A stretch of 64,000 nt of DNA from Candidatus Heimdallarchaeota archaeon LC_2. GTDB lineage: Archaea > Asgardarchaeota > Heimdallarchaeia > Heimdallarchaeales > Kariarchaeaceae. The stretch lies in the NCBI GenBank assembly GCA_001940725.1, contig MDVR01000006.1:1-64000 (forward strand), written 5' to 3'. Positions 47,001 through 56,945 of this stretch are shown piece after piece; position 1 is the first letter of the stretch; every line of letters begins with the position of its first letter. Made by a program: the position numbers and the translations under genes. Below the pieces are notes generated by a model that saw nothing but the letters and a program-made list of their open reading frames with translations, was not told where the DNA came from and did no database searches.

Positions 47001-47157
47001 TGAAATTCAATTTCAATTTTATTTAGTAATCAAATTGGATGATCAATGATAAGTTTGATCAATAGATCAGATTTTAGTTTATGATTTGAAAATTAAGCCA
47101 CAATCCGGTAATTAAAATAATTTTTAAGCAAAATTGTTTTGCTAAAAATGGGAATTA

Positions 47158-47430
47158 TTATTCCTCTGATTCACTAGCTGGCTCTTCAGCGGGCTCTTCA
47201 GCAGGTTCTTCAGCGGATTCTTCAGATCCAGTAAGAACCTTGATATTAATTGCTTCAGGACCTCTACGACCATCTGAAATTTCAAATTCAACAGCCGTTT
47301 CTTCCTTAATAGTAAAAATATCAGTTCCTTCCAAATTTGACTTGTGAAAGAACAAATCCTCGTCAGAACCTTCTCGCTCAATAAAACCATATCCTCTATT
47401 GGACAAAACTTTTTTGATTTTTCCTTGCAT
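47158..47430 (-). CDS. Cold-shock-domain protein with acidic repeat tail
   Basis: The first 66 residues are a cold-shock domain (MQGKIKKVLSNRGYGFIERE; RNP1 GYGFIE and RNP2 DLFFHKSNL) that binds single-stranded RNA or DNA. The last 25 residues are an acidic tail with EEPA repeated three times, encoded by an imperfect tandem DNA repeat at 47170-47215. CspA-like proteins are common in bacteria and scattered in archaea. The tail is unusual and might modulate nucleic-acid binding. ATG at 47430. Confidence 0.92.
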   Translation of the reverse strand: MQGKIKKVLSNRGYGFIEREGSDEDLFFHKSNLEGTDIFTIKEETAVEFEISDGRRGPEAINIKVLTGSEESAEEPAEEPAEEPASESEE

Positions 47431-47713
47431 TATATATACCTCAATTAATAATATATAATCCTTTGAAAACTGCTTGAAATTAAAACAAATTAAGACAATT
47501 AGTATCTGAATTTATATTATTATTAACGCCCTATTTCATGTCAGTATTTAAGATTAATTGGTTTGAACACATAATGGAATGAAGTAATCATCAATTAAAG
47601 TATCAATCGTTTGGAAGTGAAATTAATTATTAAGCTAGAAATTTAAAATTCTAAGAAATCACCCAAACATCTTTTCAACTCGATATAAAATATTGTGAAT
47701 TATTTAAACCTAC

Positions 47714-49492
47714 TTATTCCAAATCAAATAGGCGTTTCAGCACTTTTCGAAGCTCTATATATTCTTTATTACCCAAATGTTCAATATACAAAACTCTCGT
47801 TGGTGATTCATCATGAAATTCTTCTTGAACTGAAATATAGCCTTTATTAATTAAAGAATTCACATGAGATGAGAATTTACCCCATGAAACTTCTAGTGTG
47901 TCTCGAATCATGTATGCAGGGTATGATGTATATTTGTGTAAATATTTGATAATGGATAGTCTTATTGGGTTCAATAGGAATTTATATTTCTTCAATTCAG
48001 TTGGAATTTCTGTTTCCTGATCAATATATGAATCAGTATCACTATTTATTATTCCTATAAGCAAGGGTGGTGCGTAACCAAGAATACTAATTAATGTTTT
48101 TTGCAACAATCTTTGCACTGCATTGTTAGATATAGTTTTCCAAATTTTTACACCAGGAATTAATAAAGAACTGGTAAGTACAACCAAAAATATGGGAATT
48201 ATGTATTGAGAATTCAGAGTGTAATCAAGCTCCGAATCTTGAGAAATTATTAGATCCGAATCGGTAAGGATTAGAACCTCATCGAAATTTTCATTAAAAG
48301 CAGCTAAATCCAGAGAAGCAAGTGGGAGACTATCGTAGTTATTAGCAATTCCACTGATAGGATAAGATATGTCGATATAGCCATCATTGTTTTGATCAGG
48401 TCTAAGCCAATCGTTCCAATAATTTTCTTGTATAGTATTATTATAACCATTGTCAAGAGCTTGGGAATTTTCTGAAGTGCTGTAACTATTACCAATTAAT
48501 TTGTTAAGTCTAAAAGTATTATTCTGTCCAATTCCAACTATTTCAATTCCATAACCCTCAAAATTAGTTATTGTATTATATAAAATTTGATTATTATCTG
48601 AAGGCATCATTAAACCAAGTTCACTTTGTAATCTAATTCCACTTCCCGCGGAAACTCCATTTTTCAAATCATTATGGATAATTAGACTAGTATTGGGCCA
48701 ACCAGTAATTCCGCTATTACAACCTTCAACCAAGTTTCTCGAAATAAGAACATTTTCAACAGGAGAAATATTTATTCCTTCCCAACAACCTGTAACAAAA
48801 TTATATTCAACAATTACATTGTTTCTATGAATAGCAATTCCATAATTATAAACAAATTCGTCAAATACCATGGACACTGTATTATTGATTATAACTGAAT
48901 TACTTGCTTCAATATTAATCCCAGTAATACCACCCGCAATAATATTGTTAAAGCTTACCTCTGAATATTGAGCACCTTCAGATATCTGAATTCCTGCGAT
49001 ATGACTATTCGTGATGGTGTTATCGTTAATTTTGGAATATGTTCCAGATTCTATATAGATACCGATTTCATTGTTATTTAGTGTGTTATCTGAAACTGAA
49101 ATAGTATTATTGACTAAAACATTGACATATATCCCATAAATTCCAGATTGAAGGTTTGTATCTATAATATTATTCTGAATGACCATATATTTTGTTGTAC
49201 CTGAGATATCCATCCCATGTTGAGAAGAAGTTGTTATTTGTAATCCTTCTATAATAAAGGGATCATTTTCCGTCCCAACTCCTCTAACTGCATAAGTTAC
49301 AAGGTCTTCATCATCAGTAATAATTATGGGATCTGCTTCTTGCGTAATTGTTGGAAGTGAGTTTAAAGAAGGAAATATGATAGGATCATTGTTTTTGTAA
49401 TTAACAAAATCAGTATTTTCTGACGAATTATCACTATATATGATTAGGAATAGAATAAAAATTAATGCAAATGTGTAATAATTTTTGTTCAA
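47714..49492 (-). CDS. Secreted beta-helix / membrane segment / winged-helix protein (putative membrane-tethered regulator)
   Basis: The 592-residue protein has an N-terminal signal or anchor helix (NKNYYTFALIFILFLIIYSD) and a parallel beta-helix of NosD type at about 55-400 (GTENDPFIIEGLQITTSSQH; then many N-rich repeats such as NIIDTNLQSGIYGIYVN). A membrane helix at about 425-447 (YIIPIFLVVLTSSLLIPGVK) follows, then a second weaker hydrophobic stretch (LISILGYAPPLLIGII). A C-terminal winged helix is at about 500-590 (KYKFLLNPIRLSIIKYLHKY and EVSWGKFSSHVNSLINKGY). The wHTH is shared with the TPR-wHTH protein. If the weak stretch is not membrane-spanning, the wHTH is cytosolic. The giant beta-helix gene lies directly upstream. 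Confidence 0.8.
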   Translation of the reverse strand: MNKNYYTFALIFILFLIIYSDNSSENTDFVNYKNNDPIIFPSLNSLPTITQEADPIIITDDEDLVTYAVRGVGTENDPFIIEGLQITTSSQHGMDISGTTKYMVIQNNIIDTNLQSGIYGIYVNVLVNNTISVSDNTLNNNEIGIYIESGTYSKINDNTITNSHIAGIQISEGAQYSEVSFNNIIAGGITGINIEASNSVIINNTVSMVFDEFVYNYGIAIHRNNVIVEYNFVTGCWEGINISPVENVLISRNLVEGCNSGITGWPNTSLIIHNDLKNGVSAGSGIRLQSELGLMMPSDNNQILYNTITNFEGYGIEIVGIGQNNTFRLNKLIGNSYSTSENSQALDNGYNNTIQENYWNDWLRPDQNNDGYIDISYPISGIANNYDSLPLASLDLAAFNENFDEVLILTDSDLIISQDSELDYTLNSQYIIPIFLVVLTSSLLIPGVKIWKTISNNAVQRLLQKTLISILGYAPPLLIGIINSDTDSYIDQETEIPTELKKYKFLLNPIRLSIIKYLHKYTSYPAYMIRDTLEVSWGKFSSHVNSLINKGYISVQEEFHDESPTRVLYIEHLGNKEYIELRKVLKRLFDLE

Positions 49493-49905
49493 TTGACTAA
49501 ACGCCCCAATTTACTATATTATGGATACCAGTTGGAATTTATAAATGTATCTAGATCAAAATGTCACCTAATAGTTGGATAAACCACTTGCAAAGTTGTT
49601 GAAATCTGTTTTCAAGTATTTCCAATAAAATAAATGATCCAAAGTACGTGAAAAGTCATGAATAAGTAATTTACTTAAAAACTAATGCTACATTCAGCAG
49701 GATACACAAATAAATGTGATCTCTAATAATTTCTATTTGACTAATCACCGCTAAAACTAAGATAGTAGTAATTAATAGCAATGTGGGTTTAGTTTATTAT
49801 TATAATAAAATGTAAATATTGAATTATTAATGTCCAAATATAAATAGAGATTTGAAAAACACAGTTAATATTATATTTTATTAATTATAATAAATTTTTT
49901 AGATC
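49493..49905. other. 410-bp gap between two beta-helix genes
   Basis: The gap is AT-rich. It should hold the promoter of the beta-helix/wHTH gene and the 3' untranslated part of the giant gene. No frames or structures of note. Confidence 0.45.
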
Positions 49906-52900
49906 TTATCCTATAACAATAAAATTAATTCCATTATCCTCAATTTCATTCTTTTTAAAGGTATTTTCGTATGAATAAGCAGAGAAAACTCCAACTCCAT
50001 TCTCTTCAATTTCGTTTCTTCTGATCGAATTATTATCTGAAAAAATTAGAGCTAATCCATATTCATTATTTTCAATTTCATTTCTCGAAATTGTATTATA
50101 ATTAGATGATTCAAGGACAATGCCAGCAAAATTTTCTTCAATATCATTTTGCGATAATTTATTCTCATGTGAGTTCAAGAGATAGATCGCATAATAATTA
50201 TTCTCAAAATCGTTTCTAGAAACTTTATTATTATTAGAGAATTCAAGGTAGATACCCCATTCATTGTTTGTAATTTGATTTCTTGAGATAAGATTATCTG
50301 AAGAAAATTCAAGTACAATTCCGGAGGGATTATTGAAGATTGTATTCTTGAAGACACTATTTTGTCTGGAATCACCTGAGAGTGTTATTCCTGCAAAACC
50401 ATTATCGAATAGCCAATTCTTATAAATCCAATTTTCTGTGGATCCAAGAAGGAATACACCACTCAAAACATTTTCCGAGCTCAGATTTTTCATAATAATA
50501 TTATTCTCTGATTGAATTATAGATATTCCACCGAGATTTCTGGTGATATCATTCTTTGATATGACATTTCCATCTGCTTGAATTAACTGAATACCAGGGC
50601 CTTGATTGTCAGTGATAACATTATTATGAATCGTATTTCCGGAGGAAGTGGCTTCATTTGGTACCACGGTAACAATTGCTGTGATTTCAAACACGAAAGG
50701 TCCAAGTTCTTCACTATATCCCTCATTCAATGTGAATACCACTCTAAACTCGTGATCTCCAATTGGTAGAGGATCTGAGAAATAATTAAGATCATATTTG
50801 AACAATCCATCTCCCTCATCAAACCAAATTTCTGATCTATCAACCCAAACTAGTTCACCATCAACGGTCAACTCAACAATCATATTGTCATGTTCAAATT
50901 GTAAATATTCAGGATCATCCCATACTGAGGTTGCTTGCCAGAATATACTATCAACATCAGTTACAGTGATATCCTCAAAGAAACTCATTTCAACCGGATT
51001 AAATGGCTCTGTAGTAATGTATATACCACGATTTCTATTATCATGAAGATAATTATTGGCAATTACATTATCATTTGAAAATCTGAAAATGATAGCATCA
51101 TCAACATTGTATACTTCATTGAAAATGAGATGATTCCCGTGTGAATTCCATCCTCCCATTCCATCATCCCACATATCATGAACTGTATTGTAAGATATGA
51201 GATTTGCATTTGAATCTCCAAAGAACCCAATTCCGAATCCACCATCAGAAACCATATTGAATGAAATATCATTCTCAGTGGATCCAAATATGACAATTCC
51301 TCCATCATTACGATAAAGTACATTTGATAGAACTTGGTTATTCGAGGATTGCCCAAATATGATTGCATTCAAGAAATGGTCGAAAATTTCATTTCCAGAT
51401 ATAAGAGAATCAGTTGTCATCCAGAAATTAATACCTGCGTCACCCCAATTAGACCACAGTACATTGTTTGTGACTTCTATCTGAGTAGATTGACCAACCC
51501 ATATACCTTGGTCACCATTGTTCTCAATTGTATTAGAATCTATAACTGCAGAGTTCATATTGTCTAAACCTATACCAACCCAACCATTATTTCTGATATA
51601 ATTTCCAGTAAATACATTTTCATCTAATGATGAGTGACCAGGAATTACAGTAACTATAGCAATTGCCGCTAAGAGTTCTTCACCATCTAAGAAGAAGTGA
51701 ACCTCAAATTCATGATCACCAATTGGTAGAGGTCCTGAGAAATAATCGATATTATATCGGTACAATCCGTCTTCATCCTCAAACCAGATATCTGATCTTT
51801 CCACTTCAACAGGTACACCATCAACAGTAAGCAAAACAACCATATTATCATGCTCATAAAGCAGAATATCAAAATCATCCCATAACGAAGTTGCTTGCCA
51901 ATTAAGGTTTTGTTGATCCGTAATAGTTAAGGACTCCCAAAATCTCATATATGCGTTGAGACCGTCAGAACTAGCCCATATCCCTGCTCCACCATTCTCA
52001 TAGATCGAATTATCTGAAATATGGTTTCTCTTAGAATTATGCATATTTACTCCATCTCCCCAGTTCCAATAAATTTCATTGAACTGGATTAAATTATCAG
52101 TAGACATCTCTAGGCTAATTCCTCCACCATTATTGTAAATCAAGTTGTTTTCAATAATGTTGGCCCAAGAATTTTGAATATATATTCCAGAACCCCAATG
52201 GCCTGTTATTTCATTATTTGAGACAAAAGAATTTGACGTATCATCAAGTACAAGACCCACATCAGCAGAATATGATGAAATGTAATTATTTTTCATAACA
52301 ATATTTGATGACGACGTAATTGTCATACTGTAGCCCCCATTATTCTCAAATACATTGTTGTCAATAAGGGCTCCATTTATGCCCCACAAATTAACTCCAG
52401 TCCATCCATTATTATCAAGGAAATTGCCGGTAATCTGATAATCATCACTTGATGACTCACCAGGTACTACTTCCACAAACGCTTCAAATTGAAGATCAAA
52501 GAAACCTTCTAGGAAGAAATGCACCTGAAATACATGTGATCCAACCGATAGTGGTAGGGAATGATGGAAAATATCATACCTAAACATACCTTCACCATCG
52601 TCAAACCAAATCTCGGAAAGTTCTACCCATACAGGTTCTCCATCCAATAATAATTCAACTAGGATGTTATCATGTTCAAATTGTAGATAGTCTGGATCAT
52701 CACTAGAGGAATCTGCAAACCACCAGATACTATCTTTGTCTGTCACTGTAATACTATCCAAAAAGAATAATGATACGGTTGTATCGCTATTACCCATAAT
52801 ACCAGATCCCCAGTTTCCAAATATTGCATTATCCGTGATGGTGGTCAATGGAGAATTATTAATCATCACTCCATCACCAAAGTTATCATGAATTTCGTTA

Positions 52901-55900
52901 AATTGAACTTGGGTATTATATGATTCAGATATAGCTATCCCCATACCATTTTCATACACAAAATTCTCCGTCAAGTAAGTGTCAGAACTACCCCAAATAT
53001 CAATTCCTGGGCCTTCCCAATTTTGGTAGATGTCATTATTTGAAACTACATTATTCGACCCATCATGAACACTTATTCCCATCGGATTCCATCTCACTAT
53101 GTTATTTGAGATAAAATTATCACTTCCACCGATATTCAATCCCCAACCATTATTGGTTTGAATTACATTATCTGTGAATACATTTCGATGTGACTGCCAA
53201 GTACTAATAGCTTCTCCCCAGTTACTCTCAATTGTATTTCCAAATACGAAATTTGAATTAGAATTATCCATCCACATGGCTTGCCCATTATTACCAATAA
53301 AGTTATTCGAAATAACGTTGTTATCATCAACAGATATTGGCAACACAGTGACAAGTGCTGAGAAGGTATATACCACACCATATTCAACGACCACAGAATC
53401 AAACACGTGTTCTCCTACTCCGAGGGGATCTGATAGATAATTAGCATCATATCGATATACATCAAAGTCAACTAATTCCCATGAATCATCAAAATATATA
53501 TCTGAATATGTTATTTCGACGGGTACACCATCAACTTCGAGATAGGCTTCAACACCAGCTGCTACAACTACTTCCAATGCAGCTAGATCTGTATCTCCCC
53601 ACGTGGCTTGCCATGCGATCTGATCTCCTTCTGTAATTGTTGCATCTTCAAAAAATCGCATAGACACAACGGCGTTTTCATTCACTGTGACATGACCAAA
53701 ACCAACTCCTTCCTCCACTCCATCAATAACGAAGTGAACTTCAAATTCATGTTCTCCAATCTGTAGAGGTTCTGTGAAATAAGGCATATCAAATCTAAAT
53801 TGACCTAATCCATCATCGAAATATACTTCCCCTCTGTCAACAAGGACTGCTTCGCCATCGAGAGTCAGTAATACTTCTAAATTGTCATAATAATACCAAA
53901 CAAGACCTTCATCAGGATCTACAAACGAGGCTTCCCAAGCTATTGAATCACGAACTGTCGCAGTAACGTCTTCCCAAAACCTCATAAAAACTATCGGTTG
54001 TTCATTCGTAATTGAAACCGCAGCCCAACCATTATTTGTAATTGTGTTGCCTTCAATTGTATTCTCACGAGATCCCCAAAGGTTAATTCCTCCTCCATTT
54101 CCATCGATAAAGTTGTTTAGAATTACATTATTCATGGAATGACCTAGATTAATCCCTGTCCCTGTTCCTGTAATGAAATTATTTTCAATTAATCCATTTT
54201 TTACATTGTAAAGGTTAATTCCCCATAACCAATCGCTACCTAGGCCATTTATCGCATTATCTCGTAATACGAAATATGCATCAGTATCAAAAATGTTGAT
54301 CAAATTATCATTTGGGTTAGTGAGACTAAATCCTTCGATAACATAGGGATCTTCAGGACTTCCAGATCCTGGAAATCCATGATTAACAAAATCTTCATTT
54401 CCAAAAATGTAAATTGGTTCATCAAAAGTAACATCTCTATTAACTCCGAACCAAGTCAATACATTATCAACCAGTTCCTTTCCTTCATGGAAACCTCCAT
54501 TCCAGGCATCAGGGTTGCCATTGAGCCCTTGTTCAGTCTCAAAACCATACATATTCTTGTAATCTGAAAAAACAGCTTCACCAGATGTAATAACAAATTT
54601 ATCATTGCCCATATCTTGGACTGCCATCATTGGATAATCCCCAAAAATTCCGTTAGTTGAGTAATAATCCATTTCAGTTGTAGAAGCATCCCAGTTTATT
54701 GGGTTAGCATCAGGACTTGCTCTCATAACTACTTCAACACCCGGTAATGGATTGGTATTCAAATCTAATACAACTCCATCAGCAAAACCTAAGACTGACG
54801 TTGGCCCATGAAATATTGCAGAACCAACACCCTCTGTAAAAGTGCAGCTTAACTCACCTTCGCATGCTGGTGCGGAGACGGCAACTCTATATACAGCTGC
54901 GTCATTATTAACCGCATCTTCAACCGTGTCGGCAGATATACGAAGATTGGACCCTAACATTTCAAGAATTGCATTGCTTGAGTCAGGTGTATACAACGGA
55001 GGATCCGGATCTAGTCTAAAATCAGAATCCCCTGCAACCCAAATTAGGTGCCGACCTTCACTGTAAAACCAATTAACAATCTGGTCAATTTCTTCAGGCA
55101 AATACTCCATAGTGGATCCCGCAAGAAGTAATACATTAGTTCCATCTAGAATAAAGAATTCGTCCCACATGATAAATAATTCAGTTCCAAACATTGAGAG
55201 ATCATTTTGTAATTGAAATACTGAAGTGAAAGGCGGTCCATGCGATGCATCAAATGCAACCATTACGGATTCAGGCATTGAACGATCAACACCGAACCAA
55301 GTGAAAACATTGTCTACAAGGAGTTGTCCTTCATGAAAACCATCATTCCACACATCTAGTTCACCATTAAGAAATTGTTGTGTTTCCATCCCGTACATAT
55401 TTTGATAATCAGAGAAAATTGCTTCACCTGAAGTAATTATGTATTTATCCCCACTCATATCTTGGATAGCCATCATGGGATAATTCCCAACGATTCCATT
55501 TGTTGAAAAATAATCAAGTTCATTACCAGAATGATCTTGATCTGTTGCATAAGCATCAGAACTGGCCCTCATTACAACTTCGACATCAGGAAGAGGATCT
55601 GAATTCAAATCTAAATAACTCCCATCTAAATATCCTAGCACAGAAGTGGGTCCATGAAAGATTGCCGAACCAACACCTTCTGTAAACATACAACTATTTT
55701 CACCCTCACATGCTGGTGATTGAGTTGCAACACGATGTGGTGCACCATCATTATTGAAATCATCAGAAACCGCATCACCAGATATACGTAAATTCGATCC
55801 TAAGGATTCAAGTAGAAAGTTACTAGACCCTGGAGTAAATGCCCCTTGAAAATCAGAGTCTCCAGCCACCCACAATAAACGAGGACCATCATTATTAAAC

Positions 55901-56397
55901 CAATTCACAATTTGATCAAATTCTTCTGAAGCATAATCAATACTGGATGCAGATAAAAGAAGAACATTTGTTCCTTCAGGTATTATAAATTCGTCCCACA
56001 TAATAAACAATTCAACACCAAACATTGAAAGTTGATTTTGGAGTTGAAATACCTCTGTAAACAATGGTTGATGAGTCGCATCAAAAGCAACTATAACAGG
56101 ATCAACGATTTGATTTACACTTATTTGATTAAAGGCTGAAGAGCCTCTAAGTGATAGATCATTTTGATCTCTTACTTGAGGTATTGATTTTTTCATAAAA
56201 TCCTGAATTGCCCTTTCAGGAAGCCATCTGTTAAAAGAATCTGAATTAGATCCCCCCATTTCATATCCTGCATTATCTGTTACAGGTCTTGTTAGTTCAA
56301 TCTCATTCACACTATTATCAGTGTACTGGAACATCAAAGTCCCTGACATTAATACGACTGTAAGTACAAATAAAATTAATCTATGCTGAGTTCGCAT
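49906..56397 (-). CDS. Giant secreted surface protein: two GATase-like repeats, parallel beta-helix, five inserted beta-sandwich domains
   Basis: The 2163-residue protein has a signal peptide (MRTQHRLILFVLTVVLMSGT). Residues about 99-372 and 375-659 are a tandem duplicated domain (VAFDATHQPLFTEVFQLQNQ versus VAFDASHGPPFTSVFQLQND; both with IVNWF and WVAGDSDF), resembling a class-I glutamine-amidotransferase/DUF4350-type Rossmann fold. From about 661 to the end there is a long NosD/CASH-type parallel beta-helix. Five beta-sandwich domains interrupt it, at about 802-905, 907-1019, 1207-1314, 1481-1586 and 1804-1914, each with a pattern such as WQATSLWDDFD...HEFEVHFFLDG. No C-terminal anchor is seen. 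It is probably a cell-surface or secreted structural or glycan-binding protein. Confidence 0.85.
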   Translation of the reverse strand: MRTQHRLILFVLTVVLMSGTLMFQYTDNSVNEIELTRPVTDNAGYEMGGSNSDSFNRWLPERAIQDFMKKSIPQVRDQNDLSLRGSSAFNQISVNQIVDPVIVAFDATHQPLFTEVFQLQNQLSMFGVELFIMWDEFIIPEGTNVLLLSASSIDYASEEFDQIVNWFNNDGPRLLWVAGDSDFQGAFTPGSSNFLLESLGSNLRISGDAVSDDFNNDGAPHRVATQSPACEGENSCMFTEGVGSAIFHGPTSVLGYLDGSYLDLNSDPLPDVEVVMRASSDAYATDQDHSGNELDYFSTNGIVGNYPMMAIQDMSGDKYIITSGEAIFSDYQNMYGMETQQFLNGELDVWNDGFHEGQLLVDNVFTWFGVDRSMPESVMVAFDASHGPPFTSVFQLQNDLSMFGTELFIMWDEFFILDGTNVLLLAGSTMEYLPEEIDQIVNWFYSEGRHLIWVAGDSDFRLDPDPPLYTPDSSNAILEMLGSNLRISADTVEDAVNNDAAVYRVAVSAPACEGELSCTFTEGVGSAIFHGPTSVLGFADGVVLDLNTNPLPGVEVVMRASPDANPINWDASTTEMDYYSTNGIFGDYPMMAVQDMGNDKFVITSGEAVFSDYKNMYGFETEQGLNGNPDAWNGGFHEGKELVDNVLTWFGVNRDVTFDEPIYIFGNEDFVNHGFPGSGSPEDPYVIEGFSLTNPNDNLINIFDTDAYFVLRDNAINGLGSDWLWGINLYNVKNGLIENNFITGTGTGINLGHSMNNVILNNFIDGNGGGINLWGSRENTIEGNTITNNGWAAVSITNEQPIVFMRFWEDVTATVRDSIAWEASFVDPDEGLVWYYYDNLEVLLTLDGEAVLVDRGEVYFDDGLGQFRFDMPYFTEPLQIGEHEFEVHFVIDGVEEGVGFGHVTVNENAVVSMRFFEDATITEGDQIAWQATWGDTDLAALEVVVAAGVEAYLEVDGVPVEITYSDIYFDDSWELVDFDVYRYDANYLSDPLGVGEHVFDSVVVEYGVVYTFSALVTVLPISVDDNNVISNNFIGNNGQAMWMDNSNSNFVFGNTIESNWGEAISTWQSHRNVFTDNVIQTNNGWGLNIGGSDNFISNNIVRWNPMGISVHDGSNNVVSNNDIYQNWEGPGIDIWGSSDTYLTENFVYENGMGIAISESYNTQVQFNEIHDNFGDGVMINNSPLTTITDNAIFGNWGSGIMGNSDTTVSLFFLDSITVTDKDSIWWFADSSSDDPDYLQFEHDNILVELLLDGEPVWVELSEIWFDDGEGMFRYDIFHHSLPLSVGSHVFQVHFFLEGFFDLQFEAFVEVVPGESSSDDYQITGNFLDNNGWTGVNLWGINGALIDNNVFENNGGYSMTITSSSNIVMKNNYISSYSADVGLVLDDTSNSFVSNNEITGHWGSGIYIQNSWANIIENNLIYNNGGGISLEMSTDNLIQFNEIYWNWGDGVNMHNSKRNHISDNSIYENGGAGIWASSDGLNAYMRFWESLTITDQQNLNWQATSLWDDFDILLYEHDNMVVLLTVDGVPVEVERSDIWFEDEDGLYRYNIDYFSGPLPIGDHEFEVHFFLDGEELLAAIAIVTVIPGHSSLDENVFTGNYIRNNGWVGIGLDNMNSAVIDSNTIENNGDQGIWVGQSTQIEVTNNVLWSNWGDAGINFWMTTDSLISGNEIFDHFLNAIIFGQSSNNQVLSNVLYRNDGGIVIFGSTENDISFNMVSDGGFGIGFFGDSNANLISYNTVHDMWDDGMGGWNSHGNHLIFNEVYNVDDAIIFRFSNDNVIANNYLHDNRNRGIYITTEPFNPVEMSFFEDITVTDVDSIFWQATSVWDDPEYLQFEHDNMIVELTVDGELVWVDRSEIWFDEGDGLFKYDLNYFSDPLPIGDHEFRVVFTLNEGYSEELGPFVFEITAIVTVVPNEATSSGNTIHNNVITDNQGPGIQLIQADGNVISKNDITRNLGGISIIQSENNIIMKNLSSENVLSGVFLLGSTENWIYKNWLFDNGFAGITLSGDSRQNSVFKNTIFNNPSGIVLEFSSDNLISRNQITNNEWGIYLEFSNNNKVSRNDFENNYYAIYLLNSHENKLSQNDIEENFAGIVLESSNYNTISRNEIENNEYGLALIFSDNNSIRRNEIEENGVGVFSAYSYENTFKKNEIEDNGINFIVIG
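50655..50985 (-). repeat. Beta-sandwich insert 5 of the giant beta-helix protein
   Basis: This is one of five related inserts of about 100 residues; the others are near 51640-51955, 52455-52775, 53340-53675 and 53680-53990. Shared blocks are FFEDITVTDVDSIFWQATS, DGELVWVDRSEIWFDEGD and PLPIGDHEF. They interrupt the beta-helix at irregular spacing. Confidence 0.75.
54421..55275 (-). repeat. Duplicated N-terminal domain, copy 2
   Basis: This is copy 2 of the Rossmann-like N-terminal module of the giant protein, colinear with 55282-56103. Blocks such as MFGTELFIMWDEFFI and FTEGVGSAIFHGPTSVLG recur nearly unchanged, so the duplication is internal to the gene. Confidence 0.85.
55282..56103 (-). 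repeat. Duplicated N-terminal domain, copy 1
   Basis: This is copy 1 of the same module, with MFGVELFIMWDEFII and FTEGVGSAIFHGPTSVLG. Both copies contain the segment with CEGE and a following Cys, giving a conserved cysteine pair (SPACEGENSCMF and SAPACEGELSCTF) that could form a disulfide outside the cell. Confidence 0.85.
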
Positions 56398-56945
56398 GAA
56401 TAGAATATTTCACGAATTACTTATAAGATGGATATAAGCGCTGATTTCCAGTGTGCCCATATTATTTATATATAACTTTAATAAATGTGGTTTCTTTGCT
56501 TATAAACAAATTCTAGTAAAACTTTACGCATAATTTTTTGTAATTGTTATTTTCAGAGCAGGATTGTAGTGTAAAAACAATTTTGATCATAAAATTTATA
56601 GAAAATAATTTTGCTGTAAGCGTTCTAAAGACTAGCAATCGGCGAGATGGGTCTTGATTCTGTATTTGCGTGGTTATTTTTGTGATTTTTATCAAAATCA
56701 AATGTTTTCTAGTACATACTATAACAATTCAAAGTAAAAATAAAGTAAAACTATTCATTCGTTACTATTTTCGTCAAAAAATCTAGATAAAATACTTCTC
56801 TTGCTCAGACAAATTGACTTATCAAGTAGTAACATCATTTTAAATTCCAATCAATAGTTCAGCTTGAGAAAGAATTAAAATATGAAAATGCAAATTGATC
56901 AAAACGGTTCATTTAGTTTTTAACTTCTGATTATCATAATTTTTC
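56398..56945. other. 550-bp gap between divergent genes
   Basis: A less AT-rich patch at about 56612-56680 contains AAGAC and GTCTT arms around AATCGGCGAGATGG. It might be part of an RNA or regulatory site, but is not a recognisable tRNA or sRNA. The rest is AT-rich. A 62-codon minus-strand frame here looks like chance. Confidence 0.35.

Noticed and set aside
47170..47215. Short tandem repeat as a CRISPR or mobile-element feature
   Set aside because: It encodes the EEPA tail of the cold-shock protein; there are no spacers or terminal repeats.
50000..56000. CRISPR-like or satellite repeats
   Set aside because: The periodicity is that of coding sequence for Asn-rich beta-helix turns and inserted domains, and copies differ at DNA level.
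56513..56701. Minus-strand 62-codon frame
   Set aside because: Low-complexity basic sequence in an AT-rich gap, no promoter or family resemblance.
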